Source: a bacterium
Lineage (GTDB): Bacteria; SZUA-182; DTGQ01
Reading direction: 5' to 3'
Assembly: GCA_023512255.1 (NCBI GenBank)
Contig: JAILZY010000012.1
Span: 1-61,862 of the forward strand
DNA: 61,862 nt
Shown here in pieces: positions 44,316 to 53,605 of this stretch. The position numbers and the translations under genes are program-made. Every line of letters starts with the position of its first letter. The first letter of the stretch is position 1. The notes below the pieces were generated by a model. The model saw nothing but the letters and a program-made list of their open reading frames with translations. It was not told the DNA's origin and did not search any database.

Positions 44316-45482
44316 ATGATCGATAGAGTAAAAACTACTGATCTAAAGGTTGAAATGTATATCGACCGAATTGATGCTTCCTGGTTCAAGCACCCTTTCT
44401 TTCTAAATCATTTCCTCATCCGCTCGGAGAAGGAGATTAAAAAACTTATTGATTCAAAAATTGAATCAGTCTATGTGGATTTTGAAAAATCAACCCATCT
44501 GAGCCAAAGTGGCGATGGACAAGCCAAGGTTCCTTTCAGACAAGAAATCGACCGGTCAAAAACTCTCTATGAAGAAGCACGCCTGCAGATCAGCCAACTC
44601 ATGCAAGATGCGAAAATAGGAAGGCAAATCAACAGCCCACAACTGTACCAATTGGTCAACAATATAGCCGACAGCATTTTTCGCAACTCCCAGGCTCTCT
44701 TGAGTCTATCCCGACTTAAGGATTACGATCAATATCTCTACAACCACTCCATCAATGTCTGTATCCTATGCCTGTCTATAGCTCGTGAGCTTGACCTGGA
44801 CCCTGATGAAATCATGAGCCTGGGCACAGCTAGCCTGTTGCACGATATCGGCCTGATGAAAATTCCTCAGCATCTGCTCCAGGAAAGCTACTCTCCTACC
44901 GAGCAGGAGGTAGCTCTTATCAAAAGGCACCCTTATTACAGCGCCGACATTTTGCGGGAGATGGAGGGAATAACCGAAGAGACAATCCTTGCCGCTCAAA
45001 ACCATCATGAGAAATATAACGGCGACGGCTATCCTCAGGGGCTAAGTGGAAAATCCATCGGGACCTTCGGGTTAATAATCCGAATTGCTGATTTCTATGA
45101 CCATATCACCAGTAAATGGCGGAGCAGGGAGGCTGTCCTCCCATTCGAAGCCATCAAGATAATACTTGAGCGGTCCCAGACTGAGTTTTCCGCTCTATAT
45201 GCAGCCAAGTTTGTTCAATGTCTAGGAATCTATCCGATCGGCACCCTGGTTGAATTGAATACCCATGAAATCGGGGTAGTCGTAGAGATTAACCCTCAGG
45301 ATGTCATGCGGCCCCGCATCCTTCTGCTGACTGACCCGCATTGCCTTCCCCTGAAAGAGAAAACTCTGCTAAATCTAATCGATCCTGACCAGGAGATTCA
45401 GCAAAAAGAGATCATTCGGCCCCTGAATCCCAAGCCGCTTGGTATCGATCCAGAAGAATACGTAGCTCAGTATCGAGGATAA
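44316..45482 (+). CDS. HD-GYP domain protein (c-di-GMP phosphodiesterase type)
   Basis: The 388-residue protein has an N-terminal DUF3391 domain (MIDRVKTTDLKVEMYIDRID) and a C-terminal HD-GYP domain with HDIGLMKIP and HHEKYNGDGYPQGL, which carries the catalytic signature. It is expected to cleave c-di-GMP to pGpG or GMP. It begins the plus-strand arm of a signalling cluster, followed 39 bases later by a REC-kinase gene. An AAGGAG ribosome site 12 bases upstream supports the start. Confidence 0.92.
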   Translation: MIDRVKTTDLKVEMYIDRIDASWFKHPFFLNHFLIRSEKEIKKLIDSKIESVYVDFEKSTHLSQSGDGQAKVPFRQEIDRSKTLYEEARLQISQLMQDAKIGRQINSPQLYQLVNNIADSIFRNSQALLSLSRLKDYDQYLYNHSINVCILCLSIARELDLDPDEIMSLGTASLLHDIGLMKIPQHLLQESYSPTEQEVALIKRHPYYSADILREMEGITEETILAAQNHHEKYNGDGYPQGLSGKSIGTFGLIIRIADFYDHITSKWRSREAVLPFEAIKIILERSQTEFSALYAAKFVQCLGIYPIGTLVELNTHEIGVVVEINPQDVMRPRILLLTDPHCLPLKEKTLLNLIDPDQEIQQKEIIRPLNPKPLGIDPEEYVAQYRG

Positions 45483-45521
45483 CCTATTGTGGATAACCGG
45501 AATTGAAGGAAACAGATATAT

Positions 45522-46856
45522 ATGGCTAAGATACTCTACATTGAAGATGACGATAACCACAAGGAGTTGACTAGAAATATTCTGCGTGGGCATGAACTCA
45601 TTATGGCCTCAGACGGAATCGAGGGGATCGAGAAAGCCCGGCAGGAAAAACCTGATTTAATTCTGATCGACCTCAATCTGCCCGGCATAAATGGATATGA
45701 AACCACGACCAAGATTCGAGGTATAAAGGAAATCAGTCATATCCCCATTGTGGCTGTAACTGCCGGCAATACAGAGGAGAATCGGGAAATATCGCTGGCT
45801 GCGGGCTGTGATGGATTTATCAGTAAATTCACCCCTATCGCAGAATACCGCTGTAAGATTCAGGAATATCTTGATGGGAAAAAGGATGCTCTTGAAGATT
45901 CAGAGAAATTAAACTGCCTGAAAAAATACCAAAGCCGCTTGATTGCTCACCTGGAGGAAAAGATCACTGAGCTTGAAAAAGAAAGAGACCATCTTAAAGT
46001 TACCCAAATCCAACTTCTCCAGCAGGAGAAGATGGCCTCCATAGGCCAGTTGGCCGCAGGCATTGCCCATGAAATCAATAATCCGATCGGATATATCAAC
46101 AGCAATCTGTGCACCATGAAAAAATACCTGGCCAAAATCTGCCAGTATAAACAGCAGTGTCAAAAAGTGTGGTCGGAGCTAAAAGAGATTAACCACCCAA
46201 AAATAACCCAGGCCTTCGAGAGCCTGGAAAACCTTTCCGCGGAACTTAAACTGCCATTTATCCTCGAAGATATTGGATCCCTAGTCGAGGAATCCCTTGA
46301 AGGAGTAGAGCGGGTCCGCAAGATCGTGGCTGACCTAAAGAGCTTCTCCCACCTGGATGAAGCAGAACTGAAGGAGGCCGATCTCAACCAGGGCTTGCAG
46401 AGCACAATCAATATCGTCTGGAATGAGTTAAAATATAAGGCGAACCTAATCAAAGAACTGGGCGAGATTCCCCTGGTTCGCTGCTATCCTCAGCAAATCA
46501 ATCAGGTTTTCATGAACTTGCTGGTTAACGCGGCTCAGGCGATCGAAACTCATGGAGAGATTAGGGTAAAGACTGCCCCGGCGGGAGATCGGGTTCTAGT
46601 TGAAATAAGTGATACGGGCTGCGGTATTCCACCAGAGAATCTGTCACGGATCTTTGAGCCGTTTTTCACCACCAAAGAGATCGGCAAGGGGACCGGCCTT
46701 GGCTTGAGCATGGCCTATGATATTATTCGCAAACATAATGGAGAAATCCAGGTCGAAAGCCAGGTTGGGAAAGGAACGACTTTCCGGCTCCTTCTTCCCA
46801 TTGATGGCCCCCAAGTAACTGAAAACAATAAGACCGAGTACTCATTCAAAGCCTAG
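45522..46856 (+). CDS. REC-histidine kinase (cytoplasmic hybrid)
   Basis: The 444-residue protein has no membrane helix. An N-terminal receiver domain ([12 protein letters not shown], Asp in [10 protein letters not shown], then a Lys in FISKF) is followed by a coiled coil, a HisKA box ([21 protein letters not shown]) and an HATPase domain ([30 protein letters not shown]). It is probably a cytoplasmic relay kinase. It lies between the HD-GYP gene and the second stand-alone REC, so these may form one phosphorelay. Confidence 0.9.
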   Translation: MAKILYIEDDDNHKELTRNILRGHELIMASDGIEGIEKARQEKPDLILIDLNLPGINGYETTTKIRGIKEISHIPIVAVTAGNTEENREISLAAGCDGFISKFTPIAEYRCKIQEYLDGKKDALEDSEKLNCLKKYQSRLIAHLEEKITELEKERDHLKVTQIQLLQQEKMASIGQLAAGIAHEINNPIGYINSNLCTMKKYLAKICQYKQQCQKVWSELKEINHPKITQAFESLENLSAELKLPFILEDIGSLVEESLEGVERVRKIVADLKSFSHLDEAELKEADLNQGLQSTINIVWNELKYKANLIKELGEIPLVRCYPQQINQVFMNLLVNAAQAIETHGEIRVKTAPAGDRVLVEISDTGCGIPPENLSRIFEPFFTTKEIGKGTGLGLSMAYDIIRKHNGEIQVESQVGKGTTFRLLLPIDGPQVTENNKTEYSFKA

Positions 46857-46881
46857 ATCGGCAGAAAAGAGCGCAAGCAGC

Positions 46882-47529
46882 ATGAGAAGCTATAATCTTC
46901 TACTGGTCGATGATGATCCGATTATCCTCAAATCATTAACCCGGGCTTTGCTCGAAGAGGAAAGAAGAAAGAAATATAAAAAGAAATATAATATATTTAC
47001 GACTACAAATTCCTTTGAAGCTTTTGAGATTGTTGAAAATTTCAAAATACATCTGGTTATTTCGGATGAAAAAATGCCGCAGATGCAAGGACATGAGTTT
47101 TTACGGCGAATCCGAACCATGGATCCCCACATTATGCGAATCATTTTAACCGGGCAAACCGACTTCCAAATAGCCATCAAGGCCATCAATGAGGGTGAGA
47201 TTTACCGCTTTTTAACCAAGCCGTGGGATAACTTCGAGCTGAATGTCATCGTCAATCAGGCCCTCAATCTGTTTGACCTTGAAGCCAAGAACCGATATTT
47301 GTTGAAAAAGGTTAATCAGCAGGCGGCAACTCTCCGTATCCTCGAACACCGCTACCCTGAAATTGCAGCCACAGAGGCAGGTATTGAGGAGATGGCAAGA
47401 AATATTGGTTTTGTCGAGCTAACCGATGAGGAAATCAGTGAGCTCATTGCTCAGTACGAGCATGATGAGATAATGAAACGCAAAAGCTCACCAGATGATA
47501 ATGAAATACAAAAGTATAAAATCTTCTAA
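46882..47529 (+). CDS. Stand-alone response regulator, paralogue of the 42600 gene
   Basis: The 215-residue protein shares about the same order as the 42600-43205 protein: REC (VDDDPIILKSL, Asp in VISDEKMPQ), helix (LEAKNRYLLKKVNQQAATLR) and acidic tail (LTDEEISELIAQYEHDEI). An insertion of about 6 basic residues (RRKKYKKKYN) lies in the REC domain. It follows the REC-kinase gene 25 bases later. The two paralogues probably compete for or share a partner. Confidence 0.87.
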   Translation: MRSYNLLLVDDDPIILKSLTRALLEEERRKKYKKKYNIFTTTNSFEAFEIVENFKIHLVISDEKMPQMQGHEFLRRIRTMDPHIMRIILTGQTDFQIAIKAINEGEIYRFLTKPWDNFELNVIVNQALNLFDLEAKNRYLLKKVNQQAATLRILEHRYPEIAATEAGIEEMARNIGFVELTDEEISELIAQYEHDEIMKRKSSPDDNEIQKYKIF

Positions 47530-47558
47530 ATATTGCCTGAAGTATTAAAGATTGCTTG

Positions 47559-47680
47559 AACCTTATGCCAGAGCGAATGCTTGATTGCATTTTAAAATCA
47601 ATCAGTTAACTTTCACAAAATGTGTGAGTTAACATTGCTGGAATACAAAGCTTTTCAGGTGTTCGCTCTGGATTCAGGAT
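47559..47680 (+). repeat. Family-4 dispersed repeat, intact copy
   Basis: Bases 47559-47632 are the perfect reverse complement of window bases 1-74. The full unit here may run to about 47676, since CCTTATGCCAGAGCGAA is matched by an inverse TTCGCTCTGGATTCAGG (14 of 17). A near-palindromic stem GTTAACTTTCACA/TGTGTGAGTTAAC lies inside. Tandem GAATCAAATAGCGGTAAGAA copies follow (47681-47732). Confidence 0.85.
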
Positions 47681-47733
47681 GAATCAAATAGCGGTAAGAA
47701 TTTGAATCAAATAGCGCAAATAGCGGTAAGAAA

Positions 47734-49791
47734 ATGAAACAGTTTAGCATCACGGTTTATCCCGGAGGGAAAAATATCACAGCCTCTGAAGGAGATGTAC
47801 TGCTTCGGGTGCTGAAAAAGGCTGGATTTCCAATCCCTGCCTCCTGTGGCGGACAGGGGATCTGCGGCAAGTGTCGGGTAGTAGTCAAAGGAGGTGTATG
47901 CCATGCCTCACCATCTCCCTTCCTTCGAAGGGAGGAAATCAGTCAGGGATATTGCCTGGCCTGTCTGGTTTTGATTGAAGGAGATATGGAGATTGAGATT
48001 CCGCCAGAATCCCTGGCGGCAGCTCTTCATACCGAGACCTCGACTGCTGATCTGGCGACTATTGTCGGCTATCGGCCTGCTGGAGAAAAACCTGGCCAGA
48101 GCAGCGATTCAAAAGCCCCTGCTTTTGAATTCGCTCAGCCTGCTGGCACTGAGCCTAGAGCATCCCGCATCCTATTTGAGGAAAAACCGATCATCAAGGA
48201 TAAGCTAGTGCTGGGAAAGTGGGAAATTGAAACTAGAACCAAGCGGCTGCACCTTCGGCTTCATCCTCCCACACTGGAAGATCATCGAAGTGATATTGAG
48301 CGCTTGCGGGCGGAGCTTGTAAGTGCTGGGTTTTCCGGCGACCGGATGCGATGCCCTCTGCCAGTGTTGAAAAAACTCTCCACGGTTCTGCGGGCCGGCT
48401 CATGGCAAATTACAGTTACTCTGATCGAGCTGCCCGATGGTGTAGAGATCCTCGATATCCAGCCCGGTGATCAGACTCAGCATCACCTAGGGCTGGCCAT
48501 TGATGTTGGCACGACCACAGTTGTGGTTTACCTGGTCGATCTTTTAACCGGACAGGTCATCGAAACCGCTGGAGGCTACAATGCTCAAGTGCGGTGCGGA
48601 GAAGATGTCATATCCCGAATCATTTATGCAAGAACCCCGGAGGGTCTGGCTGAGCTACAGCAGCTTGTTATCAGCACCATAAATGAGTTGATCGAGCAGA
48701 TACTCAAGGCTACTGGCCTATCTGCTCGAAACATCGGTTGTGTTGTGGCCGCAGGCAATACGACCATGATTCATCTTCTGCTTGGCCTTGATCCTCGCTA
48801 TATTCGAGAAGAGCCGTATATTCCCACTGTGTCCTTGGTTCCGCCGGTGAAAGCCTCAGAGCTCGGTCTAAAGGTTAATGAAAATGCTTACCTTTACTGC
48901 TTGCCCGCAATCGCCAGTTATGTAGGCGGTGATATCACGGCTGGGATCCTGACTACCGGCATGCACAAGGAGCCCCAGTTGACTATGTTTATTGATATTG
49001 GAACCAATGGAGAAATTGTTTTGGGGAATGCGGACTGGCTGGTAGCTGCTTCCTGCTCAGCCGGACCAGCCTTCGAGGGCGGAGGGGTGCTGCATGGCAT
49101 GAGGGCTGCTTCTGGCGCTATTGATAGTGTAGCCATCGATCGGGAAAGCCTTGAGCCAATGCTCTCGGTTATCGGCCAAGGAGCCCCTGCTGGCATTTGC
49201 GGCTCTGGAATCATAGATACTCTGGCTGAGATGCTCCTTAGCGGATTACTTGATCGCAAAGGGAAGATTTGTCGGGATATCGTCCACCCTCGTCTGCGGG
49301 AGGGAGAGTATGGTTTTGAATACGTTCTGGCTTTTGCCAAGGATACGGCCATCGGGAAGGATATTGTCATCACCGAGATCGACATCGACAATATTCTGCG
49401 GGCCAAGGGCGCGGTCTATGCTGGCTGCTCCACTTTGCTCAAGCAGGTGGGCCTTGGGATTGAGGACATCGAGCGGTTTTTGATTGCCGGAGGATTTGGT
49501 CGATATCTGAATATCCATAATGCAGTCGTAATCGGCCTCTTGCCCGATCTTCCCTATGAGCGGTTCCGCTATCTAGGCAACAGCGCCGTTACCGGAGGAC
49601 ATCTAGCTCTCCTTTCCCAGAGGCTGTGGCGGGAAGCCGAGCAGATTGCTCGCTCAACCACCTATCTTGAATTGAGCACCTCGGCCTCATTTATGGATGA
49701 ATACGTATCCGCTCTCTTTCTTCCCCATACTGATATCTCACTCTTTCCTCGAGTTGAGCCGCTCTTGAAGAGTAAAAGAGCTGAAAATTAG
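47734..49791 (+). CDS. RACo-like protein: 2Fe-2S ferredoxin fused to ASKHA ATPase (DUF4445-type)
   Basis: The 685-residue protein begins with a 2Fe-2S ferredoxin domain (ASCGGQGICGKCRV, cysteines C38, C44 and C47, and C77 in YCLACLV). A linker follows, then an ASKHA ATPase domain (LGLAIDVGTTTVVVYLVDL, SYVGGDITAGI, FIDIGTNGEIVLGNAD, CSAGPAFEGGG). This is the architecture of reductive activators of corrinoid proteins (RACo/RamA). A corrinoid methyltransferase or corrinoid protein is not adjacent. It may act on a partner elsewhere. Confidence 0.9.
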   Translation: MKQFSITVYPGGKNITASEGDVLLRVLKKAGFPIPASCGGQGICGKCRVVVKGGVCHASPSPFLRREEISQGYCLACLVLIEGDMEIEIPPESLAAALHTETSTADLATIVGYRPAGEKPGQSSDSKAPAFEFAQPAGTEPRASRILFEEKPIIKDKLVLGKWEIETRTKRLHLRLHPPTLEDHRSDIERLRAELVSAGFSGDRMRCPLPVLKKLSTVLRAGSWQITVTLIELPDGVEILDIQPGDQTQHHLGLAIDVGTTTVVVYLVDLLTGQVIETAGGYNAQVRCGEDVISRIIYARTPEGLAELQQLVISTINELIEQILKATGLSARNIGCVVAAGNTTMIHLLLGLDPRYIREEPYIPTVSLVPPVKASELGLKVNENAYLYCLPAIASYVGGDITAGILTTGMHKEPQLTMFIDIGTNGEIVLGNADWLVAASCSAGPAFEGGGVLHGMRAASGAIDSVAIDRESLEPMLSVIGQGAPAGICGSGIIDTLAEMLLSGLLDRKGKICRDIVHPRLREGEYGFEYVLAFAKDTAIGKDIVITEIDIDNILRAKGAVYAGCSTLLKQVGLGIEDIERFLIAGGFGRYLNIHNAVVIGLLPDLPYERFRYLGNSAVTGGHLALLSQRLWREAEQIARSTTYLELSTSASFMDEYVSALFLPHTDISLFPRVEPLLKSKRAEN

Positions 49792-49861
49792 GGAAAGTGA
49801 AAATTCCACAAAACAGAGTAGGACCCCCTACCAAGGGGCTCTGTGTGAGAGGCTATCTCTT

Positions 49862-49899
49862 TGTGAAGCAGGCAGGGGAAAATGAGCCTTAGCTTCACA
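49862..49899. terminator. Convergent-gene hairpin
   Basis: TGTGAAGC...GCTTCACA (with inner AGGC/GCCT pairing) forms a hairpin 70 bases after the RACo-like stop and 17 bases before the DUF6485 stop. It could terminate both convergent transcripts. Confidence 0.5.
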
Positions 49900-49915
49900 G
49901 ATAACAGATAATAGC

Positions 49916-50113
49916 TTATTTTTGGTAGCTTCGGATGAAATTCTTGATGCTCCGGTCATAGGTTTTTTCTATTTCAGGGCTAAAATAGCAGGCGGGAAGC
50001 TGATGCATCTTACGGTGATACTTGATACATTCGCAACATATTCCCTTGCGAGGGCAGGGATGATAGGTACAGTTACATTCTTTGATATTTGCGGTCTGAT
50101 TACATTCAGGCAT
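49916..50113 (-). CDS. DUF6485-like Cys-rich small protein
   Basis: The 65-residue protein has seven cysteines in NCTYHPCPRKGICCECIKY and nearby, then ELPACYF-like LPACYFSPEIEKTYDRSI. I recognise the pattern as DUF6485. The cysteine cluster suggests a zinc or iron-sulfur site. An AAGGAGAA ribosome site precedes the ATG. It is convergent with the RACo-like gene. The upstream stretch to 50461 has no gene, only stuttered repeats. Confidence 0.8.
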   Translation of the reverse strand: MPECNQTANIKECNCTYHPCPRKGICCECIKYHRKMHQLPACYFSPEIEKTYDRSIKNFIRSYQK

Positions 50114-50393
50114 TAGCTTTTCTCCTTGAAAAAATATGGATTAAACAATAATCCGATATGGATTTTCTGTTTCTGTTGAGAAGGGGGCCCCAAGATTTTT
50201 GCACCGGTTAGAGCCAAACGACAAGTATCATTTAAGCACAAATTATACTCAAGTTCCCACCACGCTGTCAAGGAATTGATGCCCCCCACCGGATGTTCCC
50301 ACATTTCCCTGAATCCTTGATGGAGGGGTGGTAAGATGGGATGGGTGGTAAGTGGTGGAAGAAGAGTATGGGAGGTTTCAAAAAGTAGGGGAG

Positions 50394-50429
50394 CATCTGG
50401 TTAAGGAATAACATCTGGTCAAGGAATTG
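50394..50429 (+). repeat. 18-bp imperfect tandem duplication
   Basis: CATCTGGTTAAGGAATAA and CATCTGGTCAAGGAATTG lie head to tail just upstream of the aminotransferase start. Confidence 0.85.
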
Positions 50430-50461
50430 AGAGCAAGCTTTATCTAAGGAGAATTTTTCTT

Positions 50462-51370
50462 ATGGAGGGAGAGCCCTGGATTTTCATAAATGGAAGTTTT
50501 TGGCCGAAATCACAAGCCAAGATTTCGGTATTTGATCATGGTCTGCTCTATGGCGATGGTATCTTTGAAACCCTTAGGGCTTACGGGGGGAAAATTCTTT
50601 TTCTTACCCGACACATCGAGCGCCTTATGGCTGGGGCAAGGGCTATTTCGATAAATATTGGCCAATCAGCCGAAAGTCTTTGCCAGATTCTATATCAGAT
50701 CTTGGCTAAGAATCATCTTGGCGATGCTTACCTTAGACTTTCCGTAACCAGGGGAGAGGGAGAGATTGGCCTTGATCCAGCCCTTTGCCCTCATCCGACA
50801 ATCATTGTCCAGGCCAGGGCATTTTCTGGCCATCCGCCGCGGCTCTATCAGGAGGGTATTCGAGCCGAGCTGGTCAAGGTCTGCCGGAATGCTCCAAAGA
50901 GTACGGATCCGGCCATTAAGTCGCTCAATTTTCTGAATAACATCCTGGCCATGCAGGAGGCCCTGCGGGCCGGTGCCCGTGAAGCCATAATGCTAAGCCA
51001 CGAGGGGTGGGTGTGTGAGGGCAGTGTCAGCAACATCTTCTGGGTTAGAGAGGGGATTTTGAAAACCCCTGCGACCGCGGTTGGTCTTCTGGCCGGTGTA
51101 ACCAGAGAAGCGGTGCTAGAGCTGGCCCGGCTTTCTGGAATAGCGGTCGAGGAGGGATATTTTTCTCCTGAAGATCTGGCCGCAGCCAAAGAAATCTTTC
51201 TTACCAATACTACCTATGAGATAATGCCAGTAACTTTGCTCGGCCAATGTCCGGTGGGAGATGGCCGCCCGGGTGAGATAACGCGCTTTCTTTTGCAAAA
51301 ATATCGAGAAAAGATACCCCAATTTTTGGCTGAGGATGAAAGTAACCTTGTGCGGCCTGCTGAGAGTTGA
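50462..51370 (+). CDS. Class IV PLP aminotransferase (BCAT/PabC-like)
   Basis: The 302-residue protein is a fold-type IV PLP enzyme. Features: FDHGLLYGDGIFETLRAYGG near the N terminus, the PLP lysine in PAIKSLNFLNNILA, EGSVSNIFWV and FLTNTTYEIMPV. The family includes branched-chain aminotransferase, D-amino-acid aminotransferase and aminodeoxychorismate lyase; the substrate cannot be chosen from the sequence alone. A TAAGGAGAAT ribosome site precedes the ATG. It is followed, convergently, by the ClpX-like gene. Confidence 0.9.
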   Translation: MEGEPWIFINGSFWPKSQAKISVFDHGLLYGDGIFETLRAYGGKILFLTRHIERLMAGARAISINIGQSAESLCQILYQILAKNHLGDAYLRLSVTRGEGEIGLDPALCPHPTIIVQARAFSGHPPRLYQEGIRAELVKVCRNAPKSTDPAIKSLNFLNNILAMQEALRAGAREAIMLSHEGWVCEGSVSNIFWVREGILKTPATAVGLLAGVTREAVLELARLSGIAVEEGYFSPEDLAAAKEIFLTNTTYEIMPVTLLGQCPVGDGRPGEITRFLLQKYREKIPQFLAEDESNLVRPAES

Positions 51371-51388
51371 GCAGAAGCGAAAAATGCT

Positions 51389-53152
51389 TTAGGATTCTTT
51401 GCGGAATGATTTTTGAATCAGATGATTTAGAAATTTCTCACTGTCTAGGATCGCTTCTTTATCAAGGATAAATCTTTTTTGGCCGGTTTTCTCTTCTATC
51501 AGCCGAAGCCCATGCTCATAATTGTGGAATACCTGCTCACAGAGAGACTGAGGCGAGATCTGCCGACGCAGGATTTCAGCCGTGAGGTAGTTCGTAGCGC
51601 TTTGGTCCAGGGTAATTTCGATACCGGATCTGAGGAAAAATTCCCTCTCATAACTCTTGATGGCCTCATGGATTTTGGTAATTCGCTCGATAATCTGATC
51701 AATGGTATATCCGAGCGTTACGACGTTATCAACGATGATGTCAATGGCTTCGTTATCCAGCAACTCGTGATAGATCCCCTGCAATTCTACCCTTCGCTTG
51801 ATGACTGATTGACGAACAGCTATTTTTTCCTCCTGCAGGAGACTCTCATAGCGCTCCATAAGGTCCTTATTGTATGGGTCTTTCAGGAGTTTATCCAGCT
51901 CGGTCTGGGGATCTTTAATCACCTGCTCAGTAACTACAAATTTATCAATCCCGATCGAGGGCAGTATCTGTTCGAATTTGATGAGCGATCTTTCGATCAC
52001 GCTGACCAGCCCCCTGGCTCCGGTCTTTTCCTGATAGGCACGTTTGGCTATCTCTCTCAGGGCTGCGGTTTCGAACCGAATATCTATGCCATAGGCTCTG
52101 AAATCAAACTTCTTGTTAAGTATAATAGCACAATTTTTATTTTTTAAAATCTGAAACAGATCTTCTTCATTAAGGTCTTCCAGTACCGTCACAATGGGCA
52201 GACGTCCAATGAATTCCGATTCAAATCCATATTCAATGAAATCTTCAGCCTTAACCTGTTTCAACAGCGAAAACCGCGACGTTTCTTTGGGATAGGAGGA
52301 GGTGTTAAAGCCGATTTGCTGTTTATACAATCGCCTCTGGACAATCTCCTCTAGTCCATTGAAGGCACCGCTGACAATGAACAGAATATGCTTGGTATTG
52401 ATCGTTTGCGATTCTGTTTTTCCTGTCCGGCGGTAATTTTCCAAAGCCTGAAGCTGAGACAGGGGATCATGAGGGACCCTGAGACTAACCTCTGTCTCTT
52501 CAAGGGGTTTGAGTAAAGCCCTCTGGACACCGGTCCGTGAGATATCTAACCCGTAGTGAGTGCCGTGCGAGGCGATCTTATCTATTTCATCAATATATAT
52601 GATTCCGTACTGGGCCCATTGAATATCACCATTGGCTTCACGGACGAGATTGCGGACCAGATCCTCTACATCTCCCCCTACATAGCCGGTCTCGCTGAAC
52701 TTAGTGGCATCTCCCTTAACGAAAGGGACCCCAATCTTATTGGCGATTAACTTGATCAGATAGGTCTTTCCTACACCAGTGGGACCCAGCATGATAATGT
52801 TGTTTTTGATATTTCCTATCTCCTGGAACTGATGAAACCGCTCGCCGCTCTGAAGCAGATGAATGCGGTGATAATGAGTGCAGATTTTAGTGGCCAAAAT
52901 TTCCTTAGCCTCCTCCTGCTTAATGACATACTGATCGAGAAACTCTTTCAACTCGCGGGGCCGAAGCCCGAAGTTTATCTTCCGAGCAGGGGAGGGGAAG
53001 GAGTGATAGCCGGCCGGATAGTGTTCCCGGCTTTCCTCCCGGTTCATTTCTCCAGGAAAGGGCCCCAAAAATTTGCCCCCATATTTTTTTTGGAGAAACT
53101 CATTTAAATCTTTTTCCAACTCCTTTTTGGTCGGCACTTTTTCATCTTTCAT
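51389..53152 (-). CDS. ClpX-like AAA+ unfoldase with IGF loop and C-terminal extension
   Basis: The 587-residue protein is a ClpX relative without the N-terminal zinc domain. Walker A is GPTGVGKT (residues 123-130), the pore loop is GYVG (156-159), Walker B is IIYIDEID (184-191), and the sensor-2 Arg is in TGARGL (377-382). The tripeptide IGF (280-282), in the position of the ClpX ClpP-binding loop, suggests docking to ClpP. A C-terminal extension of about 190 residues (after about 400) has no known family and includes long helices. No clpP is in the window. It is transcribed alone, converging on the aminotransferase. Confidence 0.88.
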   Translation of the reverse strand: MKDEKVPTKKELEKDLNEFLQKKYGGKFLGPFPGEMNREESREHYPAGYHSFPSPARKINFGLRPRELKEFLDQYVIKQEEAKEILATKICTHYHRIHLLQSGERFHQFQEIGNIKNNIIMLGPTGVGKTYLIKLIANKIGVPFVKGDATKFSETGYVGGDVEDLVRNLVREANGDIQWAQYGIIYIDEIDKIASHGTHYGLDISRTGVQRALLKPLEETEVSLRVPHDPLSQLQALENYRRTGKTESQTINTKHILFIVSGAFNGLEEIVQRRLYKQQIGFNTSSYPKETSRFSLLKQVKAEDFIEYGFESEFIGRLPIVTVLEDLNEEDLFQILKNKNCAIILNKKFDFRAYGIDIRFETAALREIAKRAYQEKTGARGLVSVIERSLIKFEQILPSIGIDKFVVTEQVIKDPQTELDKLLKDPYNKDLMERYESLLQEEKIAVRQSVIKRRVELQGIYHELLDNEAIDIIVDNVVTLGYTIDQIIERITKIHEAIKSYEREFFLRSGIEITLDQSATNYLTAEILRRQISPQSLCEQVFHNYEHGLRLIEEKTGQKRFILDKEAILDSEKFLNHLIQKSFRKES

Positions 53153-53605
53153 ACGCTAGTGGCTCAAACTTTTAGACTATTTAGTAGACTATCTAGCTCA
53201 ATTTTGCTAGAATTTGTTTCCTTTTTTTTCTTACTATGATAACATATCCCTACTTTGGAATTCAAATCTACTTGGACTTTAAAATACTCTAAAAAATACT
53301 CTATAACACTTAAAATACTACTGGAGTTTTCCCTCAATCAATTTTTGCGTTCTTTTGTGCTCCTATAGACAAGTCGGTTTTTGACGATTTTGTCTGGAGT
53401 TGACAATCTTTTGGATGATAAAAAAAGGGGTATTTTTCAAAAACATTTGAAAGTTTAGAAATATTTTAAAGATTACAGGAAAAATGCAGAAAAACGGTAT
53501 GGAATTTGGGCTGCTCATACCTACTATGATATAATATTAGTATAAGTGCGATAGGTGTCTTTAAGACCATCGGCCTGAAACTATCGATATGTATTAGCAG
53601 AAGTT
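53153..53605. other. Divergent promoter region
   Basis: This 453-bp spacer contains no gene. It lies between the ClpX-like gene and DUF503. A stuttered stretch (AAATACTCTAAAAAATACTCTATAACACTTAAAATACT) lies at about 53281. A TATAAT at 53530-53535 with TTGGGC 18 bases earlier could drive DUF503-rbfA-nrnA. Confidence 0.45.

Noticed and set aside
50113-50304. 63-codon minus-strand frame
   Set aside because: It lies immediately upstream of DUF6485 but has no family resemblance and covers the likely promoter.
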